Of a stretch of 64,000 bases of DNA, positions 9,603-18,846 are shown in pieces. A program made the translations under genes and the position numbers. The notes under the pieces were generated by a model. The model was not told the DNA's origin, did no database searches, and saw nothing but the letters and a program-made list of their open reading frames with translations. Where the stretch lies: NCBI GenBank assembly GCA_963663365.2, contig CAXXIH010000001.1, positions 1,488,001-1,552,000 of the forward strand, written 5' to 3'. Position 1 is the stretch's first letter. The number at the start of each line of letters is the position of its first letter. Source of the stretch: G963663365 sp963663365 (GTDB lineage Bacteria > Hinthialibacterota > Hinthialibacteria > Hinthialibacterales > G963663365).

Positions 9603-10799
9603 ATGATCCATCGATGTCGAATGGGATTCATGCGTTCTCTGTATTTTTTCGTTCTTACGGGAATCTGTATCTGGTTGGCTGCCAATGCCAATGCGCAATC
9701 CGGATTGCCGTTCCATGATTTTGAAAGTGTGCTGGGATTTTATCATCCCGATGTATTGGGCGATCCGGCGCAGGGCGGGGCTATCGATGCCGAGGTTCTT
9801 GAACGCTTAGCTTCGGTTTCCGCCGCATTGCAAGGCGCGATAGCCAATGAAATTGCAAATCTCTCTATTTCGGCGGCGGGAACACAGTATTTCTTCGGGC
9901 CGGACCGTATGTTTTATGTTTCCGAAAACCTGGGGACGTTTTTTATTGAGCCTCCCTGGACGACCGGGGAAGGGAACGGCTCATTTGGTCTTAATACTTC
10001 TTACCTCGATTTTAAGACATTCCAGGGCGACGATCTCGATGAGATTTTCGACTTTTATGACGATACAGGTACTCAGACTTGGGATGCTGATTATGAACTA
10101 CGGGGACAGCTGACCACCCTTTCGATGACTTATGGTGTTACCGAGCGTCTGGATGTGGGGCTCATTATTCCTATGGTCTATTTGGAGGGGAAAGGAGACG
10201 GCGGGTTTTCGGGGTTGATCAATTTTGAGGTTACCGATTTCGAAGAATCGTGTACCAATGTTGCGGATGTCTTTTTACGCTTCAAATACGAACTCCTTGA
10301 AATTGAAGATTTAAACCGGCTTTTAACATGGTCAGTCGGATTGGATGTCAAACTCGACAATGGCGATGAGGAACTTTTGTTGGGAACCGGCGATTTCGGA
10401 TATCGTTTGCGGACACTTATAGGCAAACGGATTGGCCGGATTTACCCTGTGGTTGAGGTCGGATATTACTTCGCCGGCGTCGATGTGGAAGACAGTTTTG
10501 TTGTTAATGATGTGAGTGGGGGACAGCACACGATCCAAACAGGTATTGAAGACAGCGATTTCGATGCATTTGAATTCAAATTCGGCCTTCCAGTCACACT
10601 AATCGATGAGCGTTGGACTCTCAGCGCCGAATGGATGCTTTCACATTCGGATTTTGCCACAACGAACGATCTTGGGGTAACAACACGATATAAGATCAAC
10701 GACCGTTTGTTTGTTCAAGGCGGGATTCGTATTCCTGTTGATGATGATGGATTGCGCACAGATTTTGTGCCCACCATCGGTGGTGAATTTCGCTTTTAA
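9603..10799 (+). CDS. outer-membrane beta-barrel protein ('phenol-degradation MetA pathway'-like transporter family)
   Basis: The start is uncertain: in-frame ATGs lie at 9567, 9603, 9621 and 9630. The signal peptide MRSLYFFVLTGICIWLAANANAQS begins at the last, and 9603 has a GGGAAAG upstream. The mature protein shows alternating beta strands, for example TYGVTERLDVGLIIPMVYLEG, VEVGYYFAG and FVQGGIRIPVD, and ends in Phe (GGEFRF), the recognition signal for the outer-membrane insertion machinery. The pattern resembles the loosely defined barrel family annotated as 'MetA pathway of phenol degradation'; no transport substrate is implied. It sits 86 bp upstream of the propeller-caspase gene on the same strand, so the two may be co-expressed in the envelope. 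Confidence 0.7.
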   Translation: MIHRCRMGFMRSLYFFVLTGICIWLAANANAQSGLPFHDFESVLGFYHPDVLGDPAQGGAIDAEVLERLASVSAALQGAIANEIANLSISAAGTQYFFGPDRMFYVSENLGTFFIEPPWTTGEGNGSFGLNTSYLDFKTFQGDDLDEIFDFYDDTGTQTWDADYELRGQLTTLSMTYGVTERLDVGLIIPMVYLEGKGDGGFSGLINFEVTDFEESCTNVADVFLRFKYELLEIEDLNRLLTWSVGLDVKLDNGDEELLLGTGDFGYRLRTLIGKRIGRIYPVVEVGYYFAGVDVEDSFVVNDVSGGQHTIQTGIEDSDFDAFEFKFGLPVTLIDERWTLSAEWMLSHSDFATTNDLGVTTRYKINDRLFVQGGIRIPVDDDGLRTDFVPTIGGEFRF

Positions 10800-10885
10800 A
10801 TGGGGCGGCCTCGTGAGGGGGAGCGGGTCATGATGTGGTAGTGACGATATACTGTAAATGCGGTCATCCTTAATTTAGGAGCAAG

Positions 10886-13765
10886 GTGCGGCCAATGATA
10901 ATGATGCAATCCAAACGGCATTATGGACTGATTCAGTGTTTTCTCCGGGCAAACTTAATCTTGGGATGGATATTTCTCGTATCGATGCCGGTATTTGCGA
11001 GCCAATGGCGGCAGTTCGAATATGGGGGGCGTATCAAGTGTATGGCCTCAAATGAGCGTTATATTTGGGTCGGCGGAGAGAATGGAGCGCTTCGCTACGA
11101 TTTGGATACCGGCCGTTTTTTGTCTATCGAGCGTGAAATCAATAACCGGGGCGACGATGTTATGCTTTCGGGCAGCATTGTCCGCGCTATTGCCATCGAT
11201 CCGAAAGGGCGAACGTTTTTCGCCTGCTGGGAACAAACCCAAGATGGACTCGTTGGCACCGGAATTACGATGATGGGTGCGGTGGGGTATCTGACAATCT
11301 CCGAGCAAGATGGTCTTCCTTCGAATGATGTCTATTCGTTGTGTGCAGATTCCCAAGGCCGAATTTGGGCCGGTACAAAAGATGGCATTGCGCTGTTGGA
11401 TGAAGGGCGGATCAGTACATTTACGACCGATGACGGGCTCTTTCGGAACGATGCAGTAGAAATCAGTGTCGATCAACATGACCGGGTTTGGTCCGGATTC
11501 TGGCGGGGAGTGAATGTTTACCGTGATGGATATTGGTGGTCTTGGGAACGGAATAAGATCGATTACGTGTACAGCATCATTCCGGGGCCGGATAACAAAG
11601 TCTATTGCGCCACCAAGGGGGGAATTGCCGTTTATGATGGTGAACGTTGGGAAATGGTGCGTCTTAAGGGTGATCTGCGCAAACGGCTGATTTCAGATAT
11701 GGCTTTGGACCGCGACGGTAATATCTGGTGCGCTTGGGGGGGATTGGATAAGGGAGTCTCCATTTTTGACGGCCAAGATTGGTCGCGTGTTACAAGGAAA
11801 AATTCAGAAGGCGGATTAGCCGGGAATCGTTCTATCGCTATTGAAACGGACCGTGATGGACGTATCTGGATTGGCGACCGTATGGGGCATATCTCTGTGA
11901 TGACACCGGATGGTGTTCCGGAATTGCCGCAGGGGGAACTTTTAAAAACAAGCGCGGCGGAATCTTGTCAGCCATTCCGTTATGCAATGAATCGTCCGCG
12001 GGGAATGATGGTGAAGCCTGATATAACGCAAGCCTTTGCCAAACTCATGCGTTTACGCTGGACATCGGCTTCGCTTTCATTGGGATTATTGAATTCGCAA
12101 AACCAATCTTCATGTATTAGTAAACCTATTAAAGAACAGGATTTTGCCGATCTGGAGTGGGAACCGCCGTTGGATGAGGCCGCAGAGAATGTATGCAGCC
12201 CTGAATTTGAAGCAACACCTGTTCTATTGGCACAAGCGGGCGGTGCTGCTCCAACCGAAATAGGGGCGGCAATTCAAATCAATGTTCCTGCGGATTTGAA
12301 TCAATCGACCAAAGATAATCCCTATCAGGCTGTTGCCGGAGAGATTGATATCGGTGTCGGGATTATGAATGCGCCGAAGTTGGCTTATGTGGAGATCAAC
12401 GGCTTTAAGGGTGAGTTTACTCAAAAAATGGAGATGAGCGGGATCAACAACATGTATCTCTATCAGGGGAAAGTCCTGCTTGAAGATATCGATACAATCC
12501 ATGTTGAGATATTCGACGAAGACGAGCAGTCCGCCGGATTTAAGGATTTTCCGATTGCGGTCAGCGGTCCCAAGGCTGAAATGCAGGCTCCCAGTCTTGT
12601 TTTTATTCACCCAAAAGGAATCACGGAAGAGAAAATGGTTGCCGCCCGCGGCGGAGGTGTGCCGATTGAAGTGCAGCTCACAACCGCCAATAACGCTACG
12701 GTGCGCGGATTGGTTCATGACGATACGGGAATCAAACTTGTTCGCATCAACGGCAAACAAGCCGACTATTTTGTCGATGCACCTCCATCGCAGTTGGCCG
12801 AAGCGGGCTTGGAGGGAATGAAGAACATTAAATATTTCGAACACCAATTCGAACTTGGTACGGGAAACAATCAGGTTCAAATCGAGGCGGTTGATGTGTT
12901 CGATAATGTTGCCCGGATTATGCTCGAACTCGCAGTCCAGGCCAGGATATCGGATTCCGAATTCTATGGAGGCAGTTATGCCATGATTGTGGGCATTAAT
13001 GCTTATGATCATTGGCAACCTCTTGAGAATGCCGTGCACGATGCGCGGGGAATCAAGAATCTGCTTTTGGAGAAATTCGAATTTCCTGAAGATCACATTT
13101 ATGAAGCCTATGATGCCAATGCCACCAAAGAAGGTATTGTTCGTGCTTTTCAACAAGTCTCAAAGGCGCCCAACGACAGCCGGGTAATTATCTTTTTTGC
13201 AGGGCACGGCCAAACTACTGATTCCCGGCGCGGTAAGCAGGGGTATTTGATTCCCGTCGATGGCGCTTTTTGTTTGTCCAATAAGCCGAATCTGGAGGAA
13301 TTGCAGAGTTGGATCAGTATGCAGGAAATTAGCGATCAGATCGGTTATTTCGATGCAAAACATATCTTGTTGATTTTGGATGCCTGCTATTCCGGTTTGA
13401 TGACGGCCACACGAGGATCGAGTTTCGGGACGGCGTTGGCTGAGGACGCTGCAGTGGCGGAGTTCGTGCGCTTAGCCGAAACCAATGCTGTTGAAGTGAT
13501 TACGGCGGGAACCGAAGAACAGCAAGTTCTTGACGGCGGACGGGACGGCCATAGCATCTTTACCGGTGCCATCCTCGATGGATTGGAAAAAGGCGAGGCC
13601 GATATCGTTAAAGATGGTGTCATTACATCTCAAGAACTTGGAACGTATGTTTTCCAAACCGTCTATGGCGCTACCAGTAAACGGCAATCACCCAAGTATG
13701 CCAAACTGCCCGGGTATGAAGACGAGTCCGGATTGGTGCTCTTTCCGATTGCCGGAAAAGGCTAA
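10886..13765 (+). CDS. secreted beta-propeller/caspase-domain (C14) fusion protein
   Basis: The GTG at 10886 has AGGAG 4-5 nt upstream. The 959-residue protein begins with a signal peptide (hydrophobic core about 22-35, MPVFAS cleavage region). Residues about 45-345 hold six repeats of the two-component-regulator propeller type, such as RIWAGTKDGIALLDEGRIS and RIWIGDRMGHISV. A linker and Ig-like strands follow (about 450-690). The C-terminal part (about 693-959) is a caspase p20-like domain: YAMIVGINAYDHWQPLENAVHDA, catalytic His774 in FFAGHGQ and Cys834 in LILDACYSG, plus ITAGTEEQQVLDG. Both catalytic residues are present, so a cysteine peptidase of the caspase-like or metacaspase type is expected, exported from the cytoplasm. 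Target and trigger are unknown. The propeller probably binds a partner. Confidence 0.9.
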   Translation: MRPMIMMQSKRHYGLIQCFLRANLILGWIFLVSMPVFASQWRQFEYGGRIKCMASNERYIWVGGENGALRYDLDTGRFLSIEREINNRGDDVMLSGSIVRAIAIDPKGRTFFACWEQTQDGLVGTGITMMGAVGYLTISEQDGLPSNDVYSLCADSQGRIWAGTKDGIALLDEGRISTFTTDDGLFRNDAVEISVDQHDRVWSGFWRGVNVYRDGYWWSWERNKIDYVYSIIPGPDNKVYCATKGGIAVYDGERWEMVRLKGDLRKRLISDMALDRDGNIWCAWGGLDKGVSIFDGQDWSRVTRKNSEGGLAGNRSIAIETDRDGRIWIGDRMGHISVMTPDGVPELPQGELLKTSAAESCQPFRYAMNRPRGMMVKPDITQAFAKLMRLRWTSASLSLGLLNSQNQSSCISKPIKEQDFADLEWEPPLDEAAENVCSPEFEATPVLLAQAGGAAPTEIGAAIQINVPADLNQSTKDNPYQAVAGEIDIGVGIMNAPKLAYVEINGFKGEFTQKMEMSGINNMYLYQGKVLLEDIDTIHVEIFDEDEQSAGFKDFPIAVSGPKAEMQAPSLVFIHPKGITEEKMVAARGGGVPIEVQLTTANNATVRGLVHDDTGIKLVRINGKQADYFVDAPPSQLAEAGLEGMKNIKYFEHQFELGTGNNQVQIEAVDVFDNVARIMLELAVQARISDSEFYGGSYAMIVGINAYDHWQPLENAVHDARGIKNLLLEKFEFPEDHIYEAYDANATKEGIVRAFQQVSKAPNDSRVIIFFAGHGQTTDSRRGKQGYLIPVDGAFCLSNKPNLEELQSWISMQEISDQIGYFDAKHILLILDACYSGLMTATRGSSFGTALAEDAAVAEFVRLAETNAVEVITAGTEEQQVLDGGRDGHSIFTGAILDGLEKGEADIVKDGVITSQELGTYVFQTVYGATSKRQSPKYAKLPGYEDESGLVLFPIAGKG

Positions 13766-13804
13766 TGCCGTTTAACGAACATCGGCGGACATAGATTAAA
13801 TCGT

Positions 13805-15439
13805 TTAGTAATAGCCTTCTTCCAGGAACATTTGGTTATCGGGGTGGCGTGTTTCACCGACACTGCTAACTCGGATTCCGCGCTTATCGTGAACCGGGCA
13901 TTTGTTTTGGCAAATGCCGCATCCTACACATTGTTCCGGATCTACATGCGGCAGTTTGACAGTCAGTTTTGTGCCGTCACGCTGCATGACTTCTTTTTCT
14001 TCAAACCAAATGGCTTTGGGATCGGTGGGGCAATGTTCTTCACAGACGATGCAATCCCGCTGCCATGCATAAGGAATGCACCGTTCCGGATCGAAGAATG
14101 CCGTTCCCATCTTGACTTTGTGCTTGTCTTCCACCAACAGGTCTTGGATGGCCCCTGTTGGACAGACCTGGCCGCAAAGTGTGCAGTTGTACTCGCAATA
14201 GCCAAGATTGGCGACACCTACCGGTGACCACATGCCACCGAGACCGGCCTGCAAGAATGCCGGTTGAAGGAGATTGGTGGGGCAGACCTTCATACACGCG
14301 CCACAGCGTATACAGCGATCCTGAAAATCGGGTTCCGCCAGCGCTCCCGGCGGACGGATCAGCAGTGGTTCGTAACGTGCGCCGGAACGCAACGGCTGAC
14401 TGGCATAAGCCAATCCTGTAATGGCCGCTCCAGTTGCCGCTGTGAGAACTGTGCGGCGCTCCAAATTGAGTTGCCGTTCTTTAATTGGGCGGAATAGGTT
14501 TTTAAGCCAGCCAATAAAAGTCCTGCCCGGCAATTCAAACTCAAACGTAATCGCGTCTGAGTGACAGGATGCTTTGCAATTCCAACAATAGAAACATTCG
14601 GACGCTTTCCAGCCATCGTGGGTTAAGGGATCGGCCGCGCCCTGGCAATCAACTACACAGAGTTGGCAGTCGCCGCATTTTTCGGTGTTGTTTTTGAGCC
14701 GGAACGTTGTAAAGCGGCCCGCCCAACCTAAAAGAGCGCCCAATGGGCACAGATATCGGCACCAGAACCGGCTGCGATAAAAATTGAGCAGTAACGTGAT
14801 GACGAAGAGCAGTCCTATTAATCCTGCGCCGTTAAAGAATGTCTGTTTGAAAAGCAGAACATGCGCGCGCAGGAATTCATAAATGGGTTCGGAAACAACC
14901 GTGATATGAACGGGATCTTCTTGATAGAGCCAAGTGAAGACCCATACAACAGCCGCATTAAGCGAGGGATAAATGCTAAGGGCAACACTCCGCTCCAATA
15001 CGCATAGAGGATCTAACCACCCGGTAATATGGAAACCGGCAAGGCCCATGACCAATAACACCACCAGACCAACATATTTCCAGCGTTGCCAAGGAGTCCA
15101 ACGCTCACTTTGCATTAGGTCCTTTTTCTTGGCGTTACGGAATGCGCTGACCAGATTATGGATTGCGCCCATGGGGCATATCCAGCCGCAGAAAAAACGG
15201 CCGAGCAACATTGTGATGCCCAATGTTACCAGGCCTAGCAGCAGGCCTGTTTCAATGACGCCCCCGGCAATCCAGGTGTCTATCAATACGAGAGGATCGA
15301 TTTGAAAAAAGAACTCAACAGGACCACCCGGCTTGTTGTCGCTGCTATAGTCCGTTTTGTAAATCAGATAAAAGAAAGCGAGCACGGATACGGTTTGCAC
15401 CGTGCGTCGAAGCCAGACAATTTTCATCCCGGGTTTCAT
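13805..15439 (-). CDS. membrane polyferredoxin (NapH/NosR-like membrane part fused to NapG-like ferredoxin part)
   Basis: The 544-residue protein has about five transmembrane helices (residues 10-215) with two CxxxCP motifs, FCGWICPMGAI (about 84-93) and CRYLCPLGALLGW (about 227-239). Two ferredoxin-like clusters follow: CGDCQLCVVDC (255-265) and CFYCWNCKASC (282-292). Residues 328-346 are an internal RR-containing hydrophobic segment like a Tat signal anchor. Four more Cys groups come after it: CIRCGACMKVC (376-386), CEYNCTLCGQVC (415-426), CIVCEEHC (463-470) and CVGCGICQNKC (504-514). It should pass electrons across or along the membrane. It is 71 bp downstream of a Tat-exported DUF362 gene on the same strand, its likely partner. 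The electron donor is not visible here. Confidence 0.85.
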   Translation of the reverse strand: MKPGMKIVWLRRTVQTVSVLAFFYLIYKTDYSSDNKPGGPVEFFFQIDPLVLIDTWIAGGVIETGLLLGLVTLGITMLLGRFFCGWICPMGAIHNLVSAFRNAKKKDLMQSERWTPWQRWKYVGLVVLLVMGLAGFHITGWLDPLCVLERSVALSIYPSLNAAVVWVFTWLYQEDPVHITVVSEPIYEFLRAHVLLFKQTFFNGAGLIGLLFVITLLLNFYRSRFWCRYLCPLGALLGWAGRFTTFRLKNNTEKCGDCQLCVVDCQGAADPLTHDGWKASECFYCWNCKASCHSDAITFEFELPGRTFIGWLKNLFRPIKERQLNLERRTVLTAATGAAITGLAYASQPLRSGARYEPLLIRPPGALAEPDFQDRCIRCGACMKVCPTNLLQPAFLQAGLGGMWSPVGVANLGYCEYNCTLCGQVCPTGAIQDLLVEDKHKVKMGTAFFDPERCIPYAWQRDCIVCEEHCPTDPKAIWFEEKEVMQRDGTKLTVKLPHVDPEQCVGCGICQNKCPVHDKRGIRVSSVGETRHPDNQMFLEEGYY

Positions 15440-15510
15440 TATTTCAATAAATCAAATCGTTCAATCTTAAAACGAAGTCAATCGTTAAGTTTAACCAATT
15501 TACTATGCCG

Positions 15511-16455
15511 CTATCCGATGATAACCGGCTCCGGAGCCAAGGTTTCATATTTCGTTGTGCCCAAGCCTAATGCCTCGGCTTCCAAGACGCCTGCAACTTG
15601 TTTTATGTCGCGGCCAAAGAGGCTTACACCATAAGCATCTGCGGCCACGAAATCCGTTCCCGCGATAATTGTGTCTTTTCGCTCGACGTTTTCCAGGCGG
15701 CCTCCGGTTGGGCCCTCTGCCACGAGGATGCGGATTGCATCGATGACAGTCAATTGCGGTTTGAGAAAAGCGGCCAAATCGGCGAGAAACGGGCCTAGCT
15801 TTTGGTGGACCTGATTTCTCCGTCCGCCCATCACACCCATTAAATTTTTCAATGAGAGTGTGACATTGGATATCTTGTGATCTTTGGCAATCGGGCAATT
15901 GATAATTTTGTCCGCCTCAACGATTTCTGCATACAGCGGCCACGATTTAAAGTTCTCACCGCCGATTTCCATCTCTTTGTATTTGCGTTCATCGTGGAAA
16001 AGAACTTCCGCGCCGGCTTCTTCAGCCGCCTTTTGAATACCGCTTCGTTCATATGTGCGGCGCGCGGTTTGGCAGGTGTTATCACTGACTTTGACTTTCG
16101 CCGCACCGGCCTCGAACGCCAGTGTCACAAGCGTCTTAACGACATCGGGATTTGTATTGGCGGCCTGCTCCGGTGTGCGGTCCCAGCCGATATTAGGCTT
16201 AACCCAAACCACATCGCCCTTGGATACGAAACGGCTTATGCCCCCGAGTTCTTCCAGCGCACGGCGTGTAAGTTTCACACTCAGATCGGTCAGGACTTCT
16301 CCTTCCGCGGCTCCTACATCTTTGGCCTGTACTATGCAAAGACTTTTTCCGGCTCCCTGAGCTATGGCATTTTGCGTTACGCCGGGAAGAGCCAAGGCGG
16401 CGCCGGTTGCGGCGGTTGTCTTTAAAAAAGAACGACGGTTACAGATGTGTGTCAT
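15511..16455 (-). CDS. Tat-exported DUF362 protein (copy 1)
   Basis: The 314-residue protein starts with a twin-arginine signal, NRRSFLKTTAATGAALALPG, so a folded, probably cofactor-bearing protein is exported. The body matches DUF362: VWVKPNIGWDR, KVKVSDNTCQTARRTYERSG, IINCPIAKDHKISNVTLSLKNLMGVMGG and AADAYGVSLFG. DUF362 proteins are often linked to iron-sulfur proteins, but I know of no established reaction for stand-alone exported members. This copy lacks an obvious CxxCxxC ferredoxin motif of its own. It precedes the membrane polyferredoxin gene by 71 bp, which suggests it receives or donates electrons through it. Three further exported DUF362 copies lie at 47.5, 52.1 and 53.3 kb. Confidence 0.85.
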   Translation of the reverse strand: MTHICNRRSFLKTTAATGAALALPGVTQNAIAQGAGKSLCIVQAKDVGAAEGEVLTDLSVKLTRRALEELGGISRFVSKGDVVWVKPNIGWDRTPEQAANTNPDVVKTLVTLAFEAGAAKVKVSDNTCQTARRTYERSGIQKAAEEAGAEVLFHDERKYKEMEIGGENFKSWPLYAEIVEADKIINCPIAKDHKISNVTLSLKNLMGVMGGRRNQVHQKLGPFLADLAAFLKPQLTVIDAIRILVAEGPTGGRLENVERKDTIIAGTDFVAADAYGVSLFGRDIKQVAGVLEAEALGLGTTKYETLAPEPVIIG

Positions 16456-16521
16456 GATTTAGTCCCTATCCCCATCGGATTATTCTGATGCGTGGTTATT
16501 GTCCGGTCTGCTCCAATTCCT

Positions 16522-16542
16522 GTTCTATGGATGAAATAGAAC
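16522..16542. repeat. 7-bp perfect inverted repeat upstream of DUF362 operon
   Basis: GTTCTAT at 16522-16528 pairs with ATAGAAC at 16536-16542 across a 7-nt loop. It lies about 70 bp upstream of the DUF362 start on the minus strand. It could be an operator or an mRNA hairpin; no T-run follows it, so it is not a terminator. Confidence 0.4.
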
Positions 16543-16655
16543 CATCTTTGTTCGGAATTGATGTATTCGGCTTTTCAGCCGCCTTATCTTTTACAGAGTA
16601 GCATACAAAGCGAAGCATAAACTATAAACACTGGCGTATATTGCTTACTTAATAG

Positions 16656-16685
16656 TTGACATATTCAATGAAATCTTTATTTATT
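16656..16685 (+). promoter_or_regulatory. candidate sigma70-type promoter for the permease run
   Basis: A perfect -35 hexamer TTGACA at 16656-16661 is followed after 18 nt by TTTATT at 16680-16685, a 4-of-6 match to the -10 consensus. It would give a 5' leader of about 165 nt before the permease ATG at 16857. A second -10-like TATACT at 16786-16791 has no good -35. Confidence 0.35.
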
Positions 16686-16856
16686 GAAATTCAGTGGCGA
16701 TTCATCCTGGTGATGACGCCTTTGCTTTGTGATTTCAATCCTGACCTTGCTTTTTGTAACCCGGGTTTGCACTTCATGATACCGCTATACTAATCCTTTG
16801 GATCCTGTGCCTTTTATGCGGCGAGTGGTCCGAATCCCCTGGTTTGCCGATGGTCA

Positions 16857-17945
16857 ATGCAGACTCGATTCACAAAATACGCAGGCAGCTTGATTTCTAC
16901 TTTTTGGCCTCTCCTTGCGGCGCTGGGGCTGACGGGGTGCCTGTTGGCACTTCTGGGCGAGCCGGTTTTTGAGGCGGGCAGGCTGCTCTTACAGGGATCC
17001 TGGGGCACTTCACGTGACCGCTGTGTCGTGTTTGCTAAGTCCATTCCGCTGATCTTAACCGGGTTGGCTGTCGCGATTCCCTATCGGACCGGACTCTTCA
17101 ATATCGGCGGCGAAGGACAAATGTTTGTGGGCAGTTTGTGTGCGGCTTTTGCAGGAGCGGCCATGCAGGGTCAACTGGCTCCGTTGGGGCCACTCCATGC
17201 TTTTTTTGCCATCATGGCGGGCTGTGTTGGGGGAGCGCTATGGGCGTTTATCCCGGCGGTCCTGAAAACGCGGCGTAATGTGCATGAAGTGCTGACCACA
17301 ATCATCTTCAACTTTCTGGCCTTCTATATCGTAAATACCTTGATTCAGGGACCACTCTCCGCTGGAGAGGGATTAAGCCAGACCGCCCCTGTAGCCGAAA
17401 GTGCCCGGCTTCCGGTTTTATGGCAGGTACGGGCTCAAATTTTGTCATCCGGGCTGTTGTTGTCGCTTTTCATGGCTATAGCCGGATCGGTGTATTTGCA
17501 TCGATTCCGGTGGGGCCGAGTCTCCGGATTGGTAGGTAAAAATGCGACTGCTTGCAGATACGCCGGTGTGCGTATCAACCGCCATTATTTTGTTGCCATG
17601 TTGCTTGGCGGTACGGCTGCCGGTTTAGGTGGCGCACTTGAAGTCTGCGGCTCAAATGGATTGCTTCAGGCTAGATTTACACCCGGGTATGGATTTGATG
17701 GGATTGCCGTGGCCTTTTTGGCTCGTGCTGAACCATGGGCCTGTATACCGGCGGCGTTGGCAATCGCCACACTTCGAACCGGCGGTCAGTTACTGCAGCT
17801 TGAACTGGACCTCTCCAAAGACATCGTTTCGATCCTTGAGGCTTTTATGATTACGGCGGTTGCGATCCAACTGTCGTTTAAAAACCGCAAACCGGTTCAG
17901 GTTTCGGAGGCCAAATCCATGAGTCCGGAAGAGGCATGCCCATGA
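16857..17945 (+). CDS. BMP-type ABC importer permease 1 (YufP/NupP-like)
   Basis: The 362-residue polytopic protein has the branched-chain-type permease fold used by BMP/PnrA nucleoside importers, with the signatures PYRTGLFNIGGEGQMFVGSL (about residues 75-95), LKTRRNVHEVLTTIIFNFLAFYIVN and ARFTPGYGFDGIAVAFLA. It should form a heterodimeric channel with the next gene product in the inner membrane. The matching lipoprotein and ATPase genes lie 6.5 kb downstream on the same strand. Purine nucleosides are the usual cargo of this subfamily, but simple sugars or other small solutes cannot be excluded. No clear ribosome binding site precedes the ATG. The gene ends in an ATGA overlap with permease 2. 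Confidence 0.88.
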   Translation: MQTRFTKYAGSLISTFWPLLAALGLTGCLLALLGEPVFEAGRLLLQGSWGTSRDRCVVFAKSIPLILTGLAVAIPYRTGLFNIGGEGQMFVGSLCAAFAGAAMQGQLAPLGPLHAFFAIMAGCVGGALWAFIPAVLKTRRNVHEVLTTIIFNFLAFYIVNTLIQGPLSAGEGLSQTAPVAESARLPVLWQVRAQILSSGLLLSLFMAIAGSVYLHRFRWGRVSGLVGKNATACRYAGVRINRHYFVAMLLGGTAAGLGGALEVCGSNGLLQARFTPGYGFDGIAVAFLARAEPWACIPAALAIATLRTGGQLLQLELDLSKDIVSILEAFMITAVAIQLSFKNRKPVQVSEAKSMSPEEACP

Positions 17946-18841
17946 ATGTCTATCTCGGAATCGCATTTGCCGCCGCGGCTCCGCTTCTGTGGGCTGCCAT
18001 GGGCGGTTTGCTTTCAGAACGATCCGGTGTTGTCAATATCGGACTGGAAGGCATGGTGCTTCTCGGCGCCTTTTTTGCGGTTGTTTGCACTGCGTGGACC
18101 GGCAATCCAATCGTGGGCGTTCTTTGCGCGGCTGTGGCGGGAGCTTTATTGGGAGGACTTCATGCATGGCTTTGCCTTGGCTGCCGTATCGATCATATTG
18201 TCTCCGGTGTTGCGATTAACTTGCTTGCGGCGGGTGTAACCGGCTGTGGAGTGGAATTAATTTTCGGAATGCCCGGTACGACTCCAGCCGTTGAGAAACT
18301 CCCTGTCTGGCGGCCGTTAGGGGTGGATGGTCCCATCATTTTACCTTTGCATTTATTCCTCTGCTTTGTCTGGATTCTTCTGACCGCAATCGTTCTTTAT
18401 ACGCCCTGGGGAATTCGTTTGCATGCCGCAGGTGAAGCGCCGGCGGCCTTACGCGCGGCTGGTGTGCGAGTGACTGGTCTGCGTTTTGTTGCGGTTATTG
18501 TTGGTGGTGCCTTGGCCGGTCTAGGTGGCGCCGAACTTGCCATCGCACAAGTTGATCATTTCAGTATTGGAATGTCCGGGGGGCGTGGTTTCCTGGCACT
18601 CGCGGCGCTTATCTGTGGCCGTTGGCATCCTATAGGGGTACTCGCCGCCTGTTTTGCTTTTGGCCTTCTCGATACGCTTGGTCATTATTTGCAAAATGTG
18701 CAAATTCTTGAGAGTGGTTTGCAGATTCCAAGCCAGCTGATATTGACATTCCCATTTGTGGCAGCGTTATTAGCATTGGCGCTATCCGGGTGGGGCAGCC
18801 GTCCGCCGAGTGCTCTTGGCAAAACATCGGTAAATTACTGA
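17942..18841 (+). CDS. BMP-type ABC importer permease 2 (YufQ/NupQ-like)
   Basis: I chose the ATG at 17942, which overlaps the preceding TGA as ATGA and has GGAAGAGG 7 nt upstream; an ATG at 17936 is too close to that site. The protein of 299 residues has about eight to nine hydrophobic helices and the subfamily motifs ERSGVVNIGLEGMVLLGAF (about 25-43), HIVSGVAINLLAAG and MSGGRGFLALAALICGRW. It pairs with permease 1 to form the membrane channel of the importer. The tight overlap implies translational coupling and equal stoichiometry. The following YfhO-like gene begins 6 nt after its stop. Confidence 0.88.
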   Translation: MNVYLGIAFAAAAPLLWAAMGGLLSERSGVVNIGLEGMVLLGAFFAVVCTAWTGNPIVGVLCAAVAGALLGGLHAWLCLGCRIDHIVSGVAINLLAAGVTGCGVELIFGMPGTTPAVEKLPVWRPLGVDGPIILPLHLFLCFVWILLTAIVLYTPWGIRLHAAGEAPAALRAAGVRVTGLRFVAVIVGGALAGLGGAELAIAQVDHFSIGMSGGRGFLALAALICGRWHPIGVLAACFAFGLLDTLGHYLQNVQILESGLQIPSQLILTFPFVAALLALALSGWGSRPPSALGKTSVNY

Positions 18842-18846
18842 TCCTT

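Larger units (their letters stand above)
16456..16856. other. 401-bp intergenic region between divergent operons
   Basis: This A/T-rich gap separates the minus-strand DUF362/polyferredoxin pair from the plus-strand ABC permease run and must hold promoters for both. I see a 7-bp inverted repeat at 16522-16542, a TTGACA-type element at 16656, and a TATACT at 16786-16791 close to the permease start. I found no open reading frame with a ribosome binding site, no tRNA and no terminator. Confidence 0.6.

Noticed and set aside
12224..13156. 310-codon minus-strand frame across the propeller-caspase gene
   Set aside because: It lies opposite a gene with clear domains, has no ribosome binding site and reads as a compositionally odd His/Asn-rich sequence; it is a shadow of the plus-strand codon pattern.
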